Below the pieces are notes generated by a model. That model ran no database searches. It was not told where the DNA came from and saw only the letters and a program-made list of their open reading frames with translations. Below are positions 47,201 to 56,856 of a stretch of 64,000 nt of DNA, one piece after another. Source of the stretch: an uncultured bacterium (GTDB taxonomy: Bacteria; Bacillota; Clostridia; Lachnospirales; Lachnospiraceae); the NCBI GenBank assembly GCA_947381965.1, contig CANCXX010000020.1:1-64000 (forward strand). The letters run 5' to 3'. Every line of letters begins with the position of its first letter. Positions within the stretch are counted from its first letter, which is position 1. The position numbers and the translations under genes are program-made.

Positions 47201-47881
47201 ATGTCAGTAAAAGATGTAATTAAAAGTAGCGTGTATAATAGCCTTGGGGGGGGTACTAACCTTACAGCAAAGGGAATTTTATTTATTTTAGCAGCAGCAT
47301 GTCTGATTGGGCTTTATGTCTATGCCGTTTATAAACTTACCAGCAAGTCGGCTTTTTATTCAAAAGATCTTAATGTTACCATAGCAGGGCTGCCTGTCAT
47401 TATAGCGGCGATTATGGTAGCCATGCAGTCAAATCTGCTGGTATCTCTTGGAATGGTTGGCGCATTGTCAATTGTGCGTTTTCGCAGTGCAATAAAAAAT
47501 CCGCTGGATTTATTGTATCTTTTCTGGTCTATAAGCGCAGGAATCATCTGTGGCGTTGGACTTACAATGCTGGCAATTATTTTGTGCATAATTATGACAG
47601 TTATGCTGTTGATTTTAGAGATGATACCCAATTCAAAAGCGCCATTGCTTCTAATAATCAGAACCGGATATGAAAATGCTAACTGGGAGGAAATTGTAAA
47701 AACAATAAGGAAGCATTCAAAATATATGAAAGAAAAGTCCCGGAATATTAGAAATGAAGAGACAGAAGCTATATTTGAAATAAATACAAGAATGCAGAAT
47801 GCGCTTTTACAGGATTTAAAACAGAATACTCAAATTAAGCAGATTAACTTATTGTCCCATGATGGTGAATATCGGATATAA
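47201..47881 (+). CDS. DUF4956 membrane protein with poly-G tract
   Basis: A 226-residue protein with three to four membrane segments (about 25-45, 57-80, 105-140) and a cytoplasmic C-terminal domain. LVSLGMVGALSIVRFRSAIK and NPLDLLYLFWSI are typical DUF4956 stretches. Start ATG 47201, two bases after the VTC stop. Codons 16-18 are GGG GGG GGT within a G8 run (47246-47253), in frame here. G9 gives GGG TAC TAA, an immediate stop; G7 stops within about 15 codons. Function unknown; presumably acts with the VTC protein. Confidence 0.85.
   Translation: MSVKDVIKSSVYNSLGGGTNLTAKGILFILAAACLIGLYVYAVYKLTSKSAFYSKDLNVTIAGLPVIIAAIMVAMQSNLLVSLGMVGALSIVRFRSAIKNPLDLLYLFWSISAGIICGVGLTMLAIILCIIMTVMLLILEMIPNSKAPLLLIIRTGYENANWEEIVKTIRKHSKYMKEKSRNIRNEETEAIFEINTRMQNALLQDLKQNTQIKQINLLSHDGEYRI
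47246..47253 (+). repeat. poly-G tract (G8) in DUF4956 gene, in frame
   Basis: Eight G followed by TACT, 15 codons from the start. Both single-base changes lead to early stops. Confidence 0.9.
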
Positions 47882-48104
47882 GAGGTATAGACAGTGAGAA
47901 AAAGGGCAGGCTTACAGATATGCCTAATTTGTTGTACCTTCCTCATAAATAGGTGGATAAAAAAATTTTATCTGATATAATGAAAAAGACAGGTGTTTAT
48001 AGTAAAGTCATAAGAACGCCAGTGATATATAAAGGGCAATACAGAAGTTTTTTATACAGCTGATAGATGAAGTTTTAGAAGTTGTGGAGTGTGGAGGCAG
48101 AGTT

Positions 48105-48785
48105 ATGAGATACCTAGTGGTTATACCAGCGAGAGGCGGTTCAAAGGGAATTCCTCATAAAAATATATATCCCTTAAATGGAAAACCGTTGCTGTTATAT
48201 TCCCTTGAAATGATTACCCAGGTAGATTTTGAAGGGGATGTGGCAGTCAGCACGGATTCAGATAAAATTAAGCAGGTTGCACTTACAGTGCCAGGAATAG
48301 AAGTGGTTGACAGACCTGCAGATATTTCGGGGGACAAGGCCAGTACGGAGTCGGCCCTGCTCCATGCCCTGGAGGTTATGGAAGAAAGAAAGCAGTGCAA
48401 ATATGACGCAGTAGTCACTTTGCAGGCAACTTCGCCCCTTAGAAGGGCAGAGACGGTCAGCGCCTGCTTTAAACGCTATGAGGCGGACCGGGAAAAGTAT
48501 GACGCCCTTCTTACCTTAACAGAAACACGTATTGATTACTGGATAAAAGAAGGAGAAGACCATTATAGAAGACTGTATCCTGACGCCCCAAGAAGGCGGC
48601 AGGACAGGGAGCCTATATACATTGAAAACAGCGCCGTGTATATTACAGACAGTAAATCTTTGAGAGAAACAAATTCTGTACTGGGGCAATGTGTCAATGG
48701 CTATGTGATCCCGGAAACAGATGGTGTGGATATTAATGAGCCTGTTGATATTTTAGTTGCAGAAGAGCTGTTAAAGAGTATTTAA
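48105..48785 (+). CDS. neuA: CMP-nonulosonate (acylneuraminate) cytidylyltransferase
   Basis: A 226-residue NeuA-family enzyme: VIPARGGSKGIPHKNIYPLN is the CTP-binding signature, then VAVSTDSDKI, VTLQATSPLR and IYIENSAVYIT. It activates a nonulosonic acid with CMP. Start ATG 48105 after TGGAGG. It heads a neuA-neuB-neuC-CBS cluster. Whether the sugar is sialic or legionaminic acid cannot be fixed; the neighbouring CBS protein recalls the legionaminate loci of Campylobacter. The 220 bases before it hold only short broken frames. Confidence 0.87.
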   Translation: MRYLVVIPARGGSKGIPHKNIYPLNGKPLLLYSLEMITQVDFEGDVAVSTDSDKIKQVALTVPGIEVVDRPADISGDKASTESALLHALEVMEERKQCKYDAVVTLQATSPLRRAETVSACFKRYEADREKYDALLTLTETRIDYWIKEGEDHYRRLYPDAPRRRQDREPIYIENSAVYITDSKSLRETNSVLGQCVNGYVIPETDGVDINEPVDILVAEELLKSI

Positions 48786-48812
48786 GAAAAGTGCGCAAAA
48801 GGAGAGTGCAGC

Positions 48813-49850
48813 ATGAGAACGATAAAAATTGAAAACAGAACAATTGGTGAAGGATGTCCGGTATTTGTGATAGCGGAAGGCTGTGATAACCATATGGGAG
48901 ATATGGAGACGGCGAAAGAAATGTGTCGTCTGGCGAAACTGGCAGGAGCAGACTGCATTAAATTCCAGCATCATCTGCCAGATGAGGAGATGTTGAAAGA
49001 TGTGCCTATGACATCAAATTTTGATATCCCGCTTTACGAGTTCTTAAAACTTCATGCTCTGACACTGGACCAGCATGTGGAATTAATGAATTATTGTAAA
49101 GAAATTGGAATTATGTATCTTTGCACACCTTTTAGCTTAAAGGCAGCCTATGAATTAAATGAAATAGGAGTTTCAGCTTTTAAAATTGGGTCCGGTGAGA
49201 TGACAGATATACCAACCCTGCAGGCGATTGCCAGACTGGGCAAGCCAATGATTGTATCCACGGGCATGTGTACCATGGAGGAAATCACCCGGACCTATGA
49301 CGCGCTGGCAGAGAGCGGTGTTCCCTTTGCATTTACAAACTGCCTTTCTGAATATCCCCCCAAGTATGAAGATGTGAATCTGGGGGTTATTGCCCGTATG
49401 AAGGAAAGCTTTCCCAAAGCAGTGATTGGACATTCTGATCATACGCCGGATTTATATACCTGCTATGGGGCAGTTGCATTGGGGGCAAGCATTATTGAAA
49501 AACATGTAATCATAAGCAAACAGACACCGGGACCGGACCAGACCGTATCAATAGACTTTGAAGATTTGTATCATTTAGTGGATGGCATCAGAAAAATTGA
49601 ACTGGCATCCGGTACGGAAAAAGTGGTTCATAAAGATGAAAAGGGCATCAGAGAGTGGGCGTTTCGAAGTATTGTATCGCTAAGGCCCATTAAAGCGGGG
49701 GAGGTAATTACCCAGGATATGATCTGGTCCAAACGTCCGGGAACAGGTATTCCCTCAAGGCAGATGGACGAAGTCATTGGACGCACTGCCATAAGGGATA
49801 TTGAAGAGAATGTTTTGATTAAGTGGGAAGATTTATCTGGTAAGGAATGA
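48813..49850 (+). CDS. neuB: NeuB-family nonulosonate synthase (second copy)
   Basis: A 345-residue synthase: VIAEGCDNHMGDMETAKEMC, CIKFQHHLPDEEML, FKIGSGEMTDIPTL, STGMCTMEEI and GHSDHTPDLYTCYGA in the barrel, and a C-terminal SAF domain with RSIVSLRPIKAGE and KRPGTGIP. It condenses PEP with the sugar released by the following NeuC-like enzyme. Clearly a different subgroup from the copy at 17596. Start ATG 48813 after AAGGAGAG, 27 bases beyond neuA. Confidence 0.88.
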   Translation: MRTIKIENRTIGEGCPVFVIAEGCDNHMGDMETAKEMCRLAKLAGADCIKFQHHLPDEEMLKDVPMTSNFDIPLYEFLKLHALTLDQHVELMNYCKEIGIMYLCTPFSLKAAYELNEIGVSAFKIGSGEMTDIPTLQAIARLGKPMIVSTGMCTMEEITRTYDALAESGVPFAFTNCLSEYPPKYEDVNLGVIARMKESFPKAVIGHSDHTPDLYTCYGAVALGASIIEKHVIISKQTPGPDQTVSIDFEDLYHLVDGIRKIELASGTEKVVHKDEKGIREWAFRSIVSLRPIKAGEVITQDMIWSKRPGTGIPSRQMDEVIGRTAIRDIEENVLIKWEDLSGKE

Positions 49851-49918
49851 AAGAAACTTCCAAACAATCTATTGGTGCAGTATCACAAGCAAAGCTTGCG
49901 ATATGCAGGGGTATAAGT

Positions 49919-51061
49919 ATGAAAAAGATTATGATTATCACTGGTTCCAGAGGTGAGTGGGGGTATATCCGCCCGATTTTAAAGCTTATAAAGGAAAGAG
50001 AGGATGTTGAAGCGGTGCTGGTTGTTACTAACATGCACCTGCTTCCCGCTTATGGTAATTCTTATAAAGAGATTGAAAATGATGGGTTTCATATTGATTA
50101 TAAAGTGCATATGTCTCTGGACGGCTACAGTCATGTGACGCAGGCCAAATCCCTGGGACTGTTCCTCTCTTCCATGCCGGATATTATTGAAAATGAAAAA
50201 CCAAACTGGATATTACTGGCAGGCGATCGGGGAGAACAGCTGATGGGAGCCATTGCCGGTGCATATACTTATACGCCGGTGGCACATATTCAGGCTGGTG
50301 AGGTGTCAGGAAATATTGACAATATGACCCGGCATGCAATAGGAAAACTGGTACATCTTCACTTTGCCTCCAATCAGGATGCGGCGGATCGTCTGATTAA
50401 ATTGGGGGAGGAAGCCTTCCGTGTGCATAATGTTGGCGCACCCCAGATTGACGAGATGGTTTCCGCACAGTATACGCCTTTGCCAGATATAGAAGAAAAA
50501 CTATGCGTCAGTCTGAAAGAGGGATATCTGCTTGGAGTAATGCACCCGGTTACAGAGGAGGCAGACAAGGCAGAAAAGCAGGCGGAGATTTTCATTAAAG
50601 CGCTGAATCATTTCTCCTTCCCCAAAGTCATTATTCTGCCCAATAATGATGCAGGGTCTAACGGAGTAAAAAGGGCCATTCAGGAATACCGGCAGGGTGA
50701 ATACTATATGTATGCGAATCTGAAAAGAGAAGATTACCTGGGACTTTTAAAAAATACAAGGTGCATTGTGGGAAATTCCAGCTCAGGGCTTTTGGAAGCG
50801 CCAACCTTCAAAGTGCCGGCAGTAAATATTGGCAGAAGACAGAATATGCGCTTTAGAGGAATTAATGTGATTGATGTGCCCTTTGAAAAAGAGATGGTCA
50901 TTGAAGCCATCAACAAGGCAATAAGCAGAGAATTTAGAAATTATTTAAAAAAAGAATGCGTCAATCCTTACGGAGACGGACATTCATCAGAAAGAATTTT
51001 GGATTTACTGATAAATACACCTGTTGATCAGAAGCTGCTGGTAAAAAAATTAACCTATTAG
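49919..51061 (+). CDS. neuC: hydrolysing UDP/GDP-sugar 2-epimerase (NeuC/LegG-like)
   Basis: A 380-residue UDP-GlcNAc-2-epimerase-fold protein: IITGSRGEWGYIRPILK, ILLAGDRGEQLMGAIAGAYT, VAHIQAGEVSGNIDN, and IVGNSSSGLLEAPTFKVPAV. The hydrolysing type releases ManNAc or 6-deoxy-Man-diNAc for NeuB. Start ATG 49919 gives the usual N-terminus, although an in-frame ATG at 49847 overlapping neuB exists; the ribosome site CAGGGG is modest. A short hairpin (AAGCAAAGCTT) precedes it. Confidence 0.85.
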   Translation: MKKIMIITGSRGEWGYIRPILKLIKEREDVEAVLVVTNMHLLPAYGNSYKEIENDGFHIDYKVHMSLDGYSHVTQAKSLGLFLSSMPDIIENEKPNWILLAGDRGEQLMGAIAGAYTYTPVAHIQAGEVSGNIDNMTRHAIGKLVHLHFASNQDAADRLIKLGEEAFRVHNVGAPQIDEMVSAQYTPLPDIEEKLCVSLKEGYLLGVMHPVTEEADKAEKQAEIFIKALNHFSFPKVIILPNNDAGSNGVKRAIQEYRQGEYYMYANLKREDYLGLLKNTRCIVGNSSSGLLEAPTFKVPAVNIGRRQNMRFRGINVIDVPFEKEMVIEAINKAISREFRNYLKKECVNPYGDGHSSERILDLLINTPVDQKLLVKKLTY

Positions 51062-51088
51062 TTTTATTTTTATACGGAAAGCGTGAAT

Positions 51089-51478
51089 ATGGCGATGAGT
51101 ATGAGCAAATATTGTGTAAATGAGAGATATACCATTAAGGAAGTTCTGGAACAGTTTGAAAGCTATAATAACCGGGTGGCAATTGTAACTAATGATTCCA
51201 ATAAGGTAATTGGAGTGGTCAGCCAGGGGGATATTTTAAGAGCTCTGTCGGCAGGAACCGGTTTATTTGTGCCAGTTAAGCAGATTATACAAAGCTCTTT
51301 TCTTCATTTATATGAAAAAGACTTACCAAAGGCCTATCCGATTTTTAAGAAGAAGAAAATCAGCCTTCTCCCGGTAGTTGACCATAATAATGAGCTGATT
51401 GATTTGATTACACTTGAAGATATTTACGATTATCTGGAAAGCAAAATGGCAGGAAAAACGGATGCGGCAATGGAATAA
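51089..51478 (+). CDS. stand-alone CBS-domain protein
   Basis: A 129-residue protein made of a CBS pair: NERYTIKEVLEQFESYNNRV, GVVSQGDILRAL, then PIFKKKKISLLPVVD and DLITLEDIYDYLE. CBS pairs bind adenine nucleotides and regulate a partner. In Campylobacter legionaminate loci a CBS pair is fused to a GlcN-1-phosphate guanylyltransferase (PtmE); here that catalytic domain is missing. Start ATG 51089 fits GGAAAG at 51076; a GTG at 51083 is too close. Its end overlaps the next gene by 17 bases. Confidence 0.85.
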   Translation: MAMSMSKYCVNERYTIKEVLEQFESYNNRVAIVTNDSNKVIGVVSQGDILRALSAGTGLFVPVKQIIQSSFLHLYEKDLPKAYPIFKKKKISLLPVVDHNNELIDLITLEDIYDYLESKMAGKTDAAME

Positions 51479-53570
51479 GAAAATATCTGTATCAAAATAT
51501 GAAATGAGTATGTTGGGAATGCTGGTAATGACGCTGGCGCCTGCCCTATTTCTTTTAAGGTATCAAGTCAGGCAGGATGTACTCAATAACACAATGAACA
51601 ACTTTAGAATTTATTTTGTCACAGCAGTTGTTTTTCTTGTGATGCTGGTATTATCTGCGGTTATATGCAAAAAGATGTGCAAAGACACTATGTTATCCCG
51701 CCTCTGGTATATTCTGTATGGGGGGATATTCTGCATTCATTTAGGAATGCTGGGGATTTGTTATATCAATTCAGCAGAGGTATATCCACATTTAAGTGGG
51801 GAATGGTTTCCCTGGCATGCAAAACCACTTTGGAAAATATTCCTGTTTATGACAGGAATAAGCGTTGCCGGAATTGCGTTTTCTATCTGGGCAGGAAAGA
51901 AAAAACGAAAATTAGTTGAAACAATTCGTTACCCGGTATATCTGGCGGCCTCCGCAGTGGCCGGGGCATCTTTGTATTGCGCTAACTTTATGGCAAGTGA
52001 TAAAATGCACGGAAGCGCATATTATACATCTATTTACAATGCGCTTATGGAAGCGCCTTTTGATTATAGCAATCAAAGCATATATGGACATTATGCAATT
52101 CTGCTGAAGTATCCAATAAAGCTGCTGGGAGGAAGCTATACAGCATACAATATTGTAATTTCAGCTGTAGGGTTTTTAAGTGTATTATTATTGGCCATGG
52201 CGCTTGATATGTGCATAAAAAATCACTTTATCAGCATGATAGGAATTTGGGCAGTTCCTGTTATGTTTTTGTATTATCCCCAGAATCACTGGCAGATGTT
52301 TCCGCACCGGATATTGTTTGCATGTGTTTTGCTATTTTTGTGCGTGTTGTATTTTTATAAGTTCATAAAAGGAATGAATTTTATTGGATATTTTGTGTGC
52401 AGTCTGGCTATGCTTTGGAATGTTGAGACAGGTGTCGTATGTCTGGGAGCCTGGTGTGTGGCATGTATAGCAAGAGAGTGTGCGAATAAATCTGAAAAAA
52501 AGGATATCAACTATAGCTGGAAAAAAAGTATCTTAAAAAATCTTGCATATTCTTTTATCTCTGTATTTGGAATGGTAGTTATTTTTAATTTATATAATAT
52601 GCCTTTGGGGGAGCAGTGGCACGGATTGAGGTTTTTGTTGTTTCCGCTTATAAAGGATTGGGACGCACCTGAAGTGCTTGTGGTGAATGCGGCTGGCCAG
52701 ACAGCTTTTCCTGTAGACAACAAGCTAATTGACCTGCTGGATAGGTTTGGTAAAGGGTTTGCCTCAGGTCTTACAATTCAGCTGCCTTATCAGATAAGCC
52801 CGTGGTACCTGGTTGTGCTTCTTATGGGAGTGGCAATTGTAATATTAATTGTACGGATTATGTTTAAACGTGTCGGGCCGAATGATTATATAATAGGAAT
52901 AGCAGCTGTACTGGCACTTGGAAATCTTACTTTTTTTATAAACCGGGCAAGCTTTGACTATCTGGCAATTGCCCTGCCGGAGGCAGTATTAATTATGGCT
53001 GTTTTGTCAAATGAAGAAATATTTGACAATCATTCAGCCTGGTTAAAAAGACCATACCAGATTTTATTTATCAGTATTATGGCGGTGTTGTCTGTTTTCT
53101 CCTTGTGGCAGGCTCGATTTAGATTTTTGACACGGATGGAAAAGGGATATTATGACCAACAGGAGTTTGATATACTGACAGAGGATATTGAACGGAAGGT
53201 GCCAAAGAATACCTTTGCTTTTGGGGGACCAGGAATTCAAGAGGTTTATGCCCAGCTGGGGTGGGATACGGGATGTTATGTTGTTGATTTTTCATCATTG
53301 GGGCATACAGACACAATTGGAACAATTATTGTCCGGTCGTCCGAGCAGGAGGAATGTCTGATATCTGTCCGAAATAAAAAGAGCGCAGAATTTGTAACGG
53401 CACAGGGATTTATGAAAAATTGGGGATATGCGGAAGACGCCATTAGTATAAAGGAACATTGGAAATGCGATGTGGATGAAAAATGGTATTGGGATATATA
53501 TTATATTGCGATAGACCACAGTATTCCTACAAGTGAATGGACGGAAGGCCATAAGGAGAAAATGAGATGA
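51462..53570 (+). CDS. large multi-spanning membrane protein
   Basis: A 702-residue protein with about twelve hydrophobic segments and a soluble C-terminal region (about 580-702). I do not recognise a named family. Loops such as SDKMHGSAYYTSIYNALMEA and YPQNHWQMFPHRIL, and the size, would suit a GT-C glycosyltransferase or a polymer-handling protein. Start ATG 51462 after AGGAAA. It overlaps the GtrII-like gene by 4 bases, so the two are coupled and probably work on the same glycan. Confidence 0.7.
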   Translation: MRQWNKKISVSKYEMSMLGMLVMTLAPALFLLRYQVRQDVLNNTMNNFRIYFVTAVVFLVMLVLSAVICKKMCKDTMLSRLWYILYGGIFCIHLGMLGICYINSAEVYPHLSGEWFPWHAKPLWKIFLFMTGISVAGIAFSIWAGKKKRKLVETIRYPVYLAASAVAGASLYCANFMASDKMHGSAYYTSIYNALMEAPFDYSNQSIYGHYAILLKYPIKLLGGSYTAYNIVISAVGFLSVLLLAMALDMCIKNHFISMIGIWAVPVMFLYYPQNHWQMFPHRILFACVLLFLCVLYFYKFIKGMNFIGYFVCSLAMLWNVETGVVCLGAWCVACIARECANKSEKKDINYSWKKSILKNLAYSFISVFGMVVIFNLYNMPLGEQWHGLRFLLFPLIKDWDAPEVLVVNAAGQTAFPVDNKLIDLLDRFGKGFASGLTIQLPYQISPWYLVVLLMGVAIVILIVRIMFKRVGPNDYIIGIAAVLALGNLTFFINRASFDYLAIALPEAVLIMAVLSNEEIFDNHSAWLKRPYQILFISIMAVLSVFSLWQARFRFLTRMEKGYYDQQEFDILTEDIERKVPKNTFAFGGPGIQEVYAQLGWDTGCYVVDFSSLGHTDTIGTIIVRSSEQEECLISVRNKKSAEFVTAQGFMKNWGYAEDAISIKEHWKCDVDEKWYWDIYYIAIDHSIPTSEWTEGHKEKMR

Positions 53571-55177
53571 AAAATGGATATAACCAAATGGATACCGGGC
53601 GTCATTTCTTTTTTCCGCATATTGATTTTCCGCAAAAACTGGCATTTGTTGTAGCTATTGCAGGAATGCTGGCAACTCATTTTTATATGTTTACCAATAA
53701 AATTGTAAATCATGATGACGTGAACCGCCTGCTTGTGGGTGATACAGATGCTGCAAAAATTCAACATGGAAGATGGGCCGGAGTTATATTTGACCATATT
53801 AGTGGCAGTTCTGTAAGCGTCCCGATAATCATTGGAATGATTTCTACACTTTCGGTGGCAGCATCCTGTATGCTGTTGACCAGCCTGCTTAAAGTGGAGA
53901 AGAAACTAACAATAGTACTGATTTGCCTGCTGGTTTGTACATTTCCGGTTTCTGCAAATATTTTTTTGTATAACTATATTGCAGATGTTTATTTTATTAG
54001 TTTGTTTCTGGCAGCATGGGGAGTTTGGCTTATTTGGCAGGATGGGTGGCGGCAAAGTGCGCTGGGAATTTCTTTACTTACACTAGCCTGTGGATGCTAT
54101 CAGGCATTTTGGTGTGTAGGGGTTAGTTTCCTTCTAGTCCATTTTTTACAGGAGTTTTTTGAGGAAAAAGAGGAATGGAAACAGCTGGGAAAGAAACTGA
54201 TAAAATGCGTTGCTTTGGCAGGAGTTTCTTTAATTTTGTATCTTATAATAAATAAAGCAGTGCAGAGTGTAACAGGGGTTGGAGCGATTGAATACCAGGG
54301 CCTTAATGCAATGGGAAAATTCCAAAGTGTGTTAAAGCTGATAAAGGTAATTATTGTAGCATATTTTGAGTTTCTTTTTTTCTTTTACAAAAAAGGCTTT
54401 TTTGTTTCTTCCAGGACAATGGTTATTTTAAATGTTCTGCTGACACTGTTTACAATAGTTTTAATAGTCAGAAAGGGAAAAGAGAGAAAACGTACTTTAT
54501 TATACTGGCTGGTATCCTTTGGGTGTGTTTGTGCAATTCCGCTGGTATCCAATTTGATTTCTGTTGCAAGTCAGAACCAGACTCATATACTAATGCAGTA
54601 TGGGTTTATGATGCCTTATATCATATGTCTGATTTTAATGGAGTGTAGTGAAAAAAAAGAAGATAAGATCAAGTGGATGCCAGTGCTTAAAGGAGCAGCA
54701 TCCATTATGATATTGTGTGTGATTTATAAAGGTTATATTACGGATAATGAGATTTATTTCAGGCAGCAGCTTAATTATGAGGCAACTTATTCTTATACTT
54801 TAAGGATGCTGTATCGTATAGAAGAGTTCGAAGGATATACGCCGGATATGAAGGTGGCACTGATAAATGAAACGCCTCAGGTAAATGACCATATTACCAT
54901 TATGCAAGAAAATTACCCGGAGGATATGAAATATTTTGATTATCTAAATGATATGGTAGGAACAGAACCAGGAACATTTGTGAAAAGAGCAAATGATATT
55001 TCAGACTTTTGCAGGCATTATCATGGGTATGATTTGCAGCTTGCAGAAATAGATTCATTGCCGGATCTGGCTGGAACGGAAGAGTTTTTAAAGATGGATA
55101 CTTATCCGCAGGCGGGTGGCATGAAGATTATAAATGGGGTTCTGGTAATTAAGCTGCCAGATGGAATTGCTCATTGA
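53567..55177 (+). CDS. GtrII-type glucosyltransferase family membrane protein
   Basis: A 536-residue membrane protein. After the first membrane segment comes KIVNHDDVNRLLVGDTDAAK with an acidic pair, then HGRWAGVIFDHISGS, matching the arrangement of Glucos_trans_II (PF14264) proteins. About ten further membrane segments and a soluble tail follow. GtrII enzymes add a sugar from undecaprenyl phosphate to extracytoplasmic glycan, which fits the polyprenyl-phosphate GT2 (28193) and the GtrA flippase (62869) in the window. Confidence 0.8.
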   Translation: MKNGYNQMDTGRHFFFPHIDFPQKLAFVVAIAGMLATHFYMFTNKIVNHDDVNRLLVGDTDAAKIQHGRWAGVIFDHISGSSVSVPIIIGMISTLSVAASCMLLTSLLKVEKKLTIVLICLLVCTFPVSANIFLYNYIADVYFISLFLAAWGVWLIWQDGWRQSALGISLLTLACGCYQAFWCVGVSFLLVHFLQEFFEEKEEWKQLGKKLIKCVALAGVSLILYLIINKAVQSVTGVGAIEYQGLNAMGKFQSVLKLIKVIIVAYFEFLFFFYKKGFFVSSRTMVILNVLLTLFTIVLIVRKGKERKRTLLYWLVSFGCVCAIPLVSNLISVASQNQTHILMQYGFMMPYIICLILMECSEKKEDKIKWMPVLKGAASIMILCVIYKGYITDNEIYFRQQLNYEATYSYTLRMLYRIEEFEGYTPDMKVALINETPQVNDHITIMQENYPEDMKYFDYLNDMVGTEPGTFVKRANDISDFCRHYHGYDLQLAEIDSLPDLAGTEEFLKMDTYPQAGGMKIINGVLVIKLPDGIAH

Positions 55178-55239
55178 CTTATCGCCAGTACAGGATTGCT
55201 GATTATGGAGACGAGAGTTGATAAAGGAGAATAAGAAGA

Positions 55240-56169
55240 TTGAAAAGAGTAGTTGTGACAGGGGCAACAAGTATGATTGGAACAGCGCTTATAAGGTGTT
55301 GTATTGACAATGGCATAGAAGTGCTTGCAATTGTAAGAAAAGATTCAAAAAAGATGAAAAGGCTGCCAGAGTCAGGGTTGCTCAAAATCCGGGAGTGCGA
55401 TCTGAATGAGCTTGATACATTTGTGGCGGATGAGAAAAAGTATGATGTGTTTTATCATTTTGCCTGGGGATATACTTCAAAGGCAACACGTGATGATCCG
55501 GCGCTACAAGAAAAAAACATTCAGTACACATTAAATGCTGTGGAGCTTGCAAGAAAGCTGGGGTGCTATAAGTTTATTGGCGCCGGTTCACAGGCAGAAT
55601 ATGGAATTGTACATCAGGTTATTACAGCTGAAACAAAGGAAAACCCATTTCTTTCTTATGGTATAGCCAAAAATGCCGCTGGAAGGCTAAGCAGAAAGTT
55701 ATGTGAAAAATATGGTATTACCCATATATGGGGCAGAATATTTAGCGTTTATGGGAGTAATGACAGTGAAGAGACGATGATATCCTATGCCGTCCGGCAG
55801 TTTTTACGACATGAAACGGCATATTTTTCAGCAGCTACCCAGCAGTGGGATTATTTGTATGAAGAAGACGCAGGCGAAATTTTTTATTTGCTGGGAGAAA
55901 AAGTGGATCAAAACAAGATCTATCGCGTTGCAAGCGGGCAGTCAAGGCCGTTGAAAGAATTTATTTTGGAAATGAAAGAGCTGTTTGGGGACGAGGCCGT
56001 ATGTGAGTTTGGTGCAGGGGGAAATGGGAATGATTTAGTGAGTCTTCAGGTGGATGTTAGTGATTTGATGGAGGATATTAATTTTTTTTCATTATTACCA
56101 TTTAAGAAAGGAATAAATGAGGTTGTGAATTATTGGAGGAAAAAGGAAACAAAGAATTCTAATGATTAA
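55240..56169 (+). CDS. NAD-dependent epimerase/dehydratase
   Basis: A 309-residue extended SDR: VVVTGATSMIGTALIRCCID (NAD loop), VFYHFAWGYTSKATRD, FIGAGSQAEYG and the catalytic SYGIAKNAAG. It is of the WbjC/RmlD-like diverse group, not assignable to one sugar. The start is TTG 55240, chosen for the strong AAAGGAGA site eight bases upstream. It ends the best-preserved block; debris follows. Confidence 0.83.
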   Translation: MKRVVVTGATSMIGTALIRCCIDNGIEVLAIVRKDSKKMKRLPESGLLKIRECDLNELDTFVADEKKYDVFYHFAWGYTSKATRDDPALQEKNIQYTLNAVELARKLGCYKFIGAGSQAEYGIVHQVITAETKENPFLSYGIAKNAAGRLSRKLCEKYGITHIWGRIFSVYGSNDSEETMISYAVRQFLRHETAYFSAATQQWDYLYEEDAGEIFYLLGEKVDQNKIYRVASGQSRPLKEFILEMKELFGDEAVCEFGAGGNGNDLVSLQVDVSDLMEDINFFSLLPFKKGINEVVNYWRKKETKNSND

Positions 56170-56414
56170 GAATAGACAAGGTTTGTGTGCTTATTAATAT
56201 AATGTGTACTATAATATTGCTATATTGCCCCTACCTCTATGAGAGCATGTTTGAAAAATCATTTCTGCCATCTGTAGTATGCCCCATTTTGCGAGAGAAG
56301 TGGTTGGTTTCGCAAATGAAAGTTGATGATAAGTATTAAAGAGGCTGTAACGCGAGGGCACCTACTCTTAGCGGCAGAGGGGCACAGTATTGACATATTT
56401 TGCATTCATTATGG
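56170..56414. other. intergenic debris
   Basis: About 245 AT-rich bases with no supported gene, promoter or strong hairpin seen. It separates the epimerase from two minus-strand fragments. Confidence 0.4.
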
Positions 56415-56724
56415 TCACTTCTCAAATGATGGAGAAACAAGGTTGCTTCTTAACGGTTTTTTCGGATGCAATGCCATGACAATTTGGTCCATATTCTTTC
56501 TGGCATATACATTTATATGGTGTTCCTCCACTTTTGTAGGAGTAAAGCAGTATCTGCAGTACACTTCATCTGGAGGCTGCTTCCGCTGCTTCCAGCCCTC
56601 TTTCCCCAAAAGAGGTGTTGGTTTATCCAGCGTTATGGAATGCTTGACCACAACTATCAGTAATCCTTTCAGCTCGTATTCCTGTTCCCCTGCTTCTTCT
56701 TCGGTTTCCGACAGGGAATAGTCA
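56415..56724 (-). pseudogene. unidentified open fragment, possibly mobile-element derived
   Basis: About 103 open codons without a convincing start (ATG only at 56651): ELKGLLIVVVKHSITLDKP, PPDEVYCRYCFTPTKVEEHH and VMALHPKKPLRSN. A CRYC pair and charged C-terminus are visible. I do not recognise a family. Isolated between debris, so a fragment is more likely than a gene. Confidence 0.35.
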
Positions 56725-56856
56725 TACTATATAATGAATTTTTTTACAAACAAGTAATTACCTAGTCAATATAAAGATTTCTCTTGTTTGCAATAACTTA
56801 TATTTGTAATACTGTGAATAGGATATAGAAAAATACTTTTATCTTTTATCCTGTTT

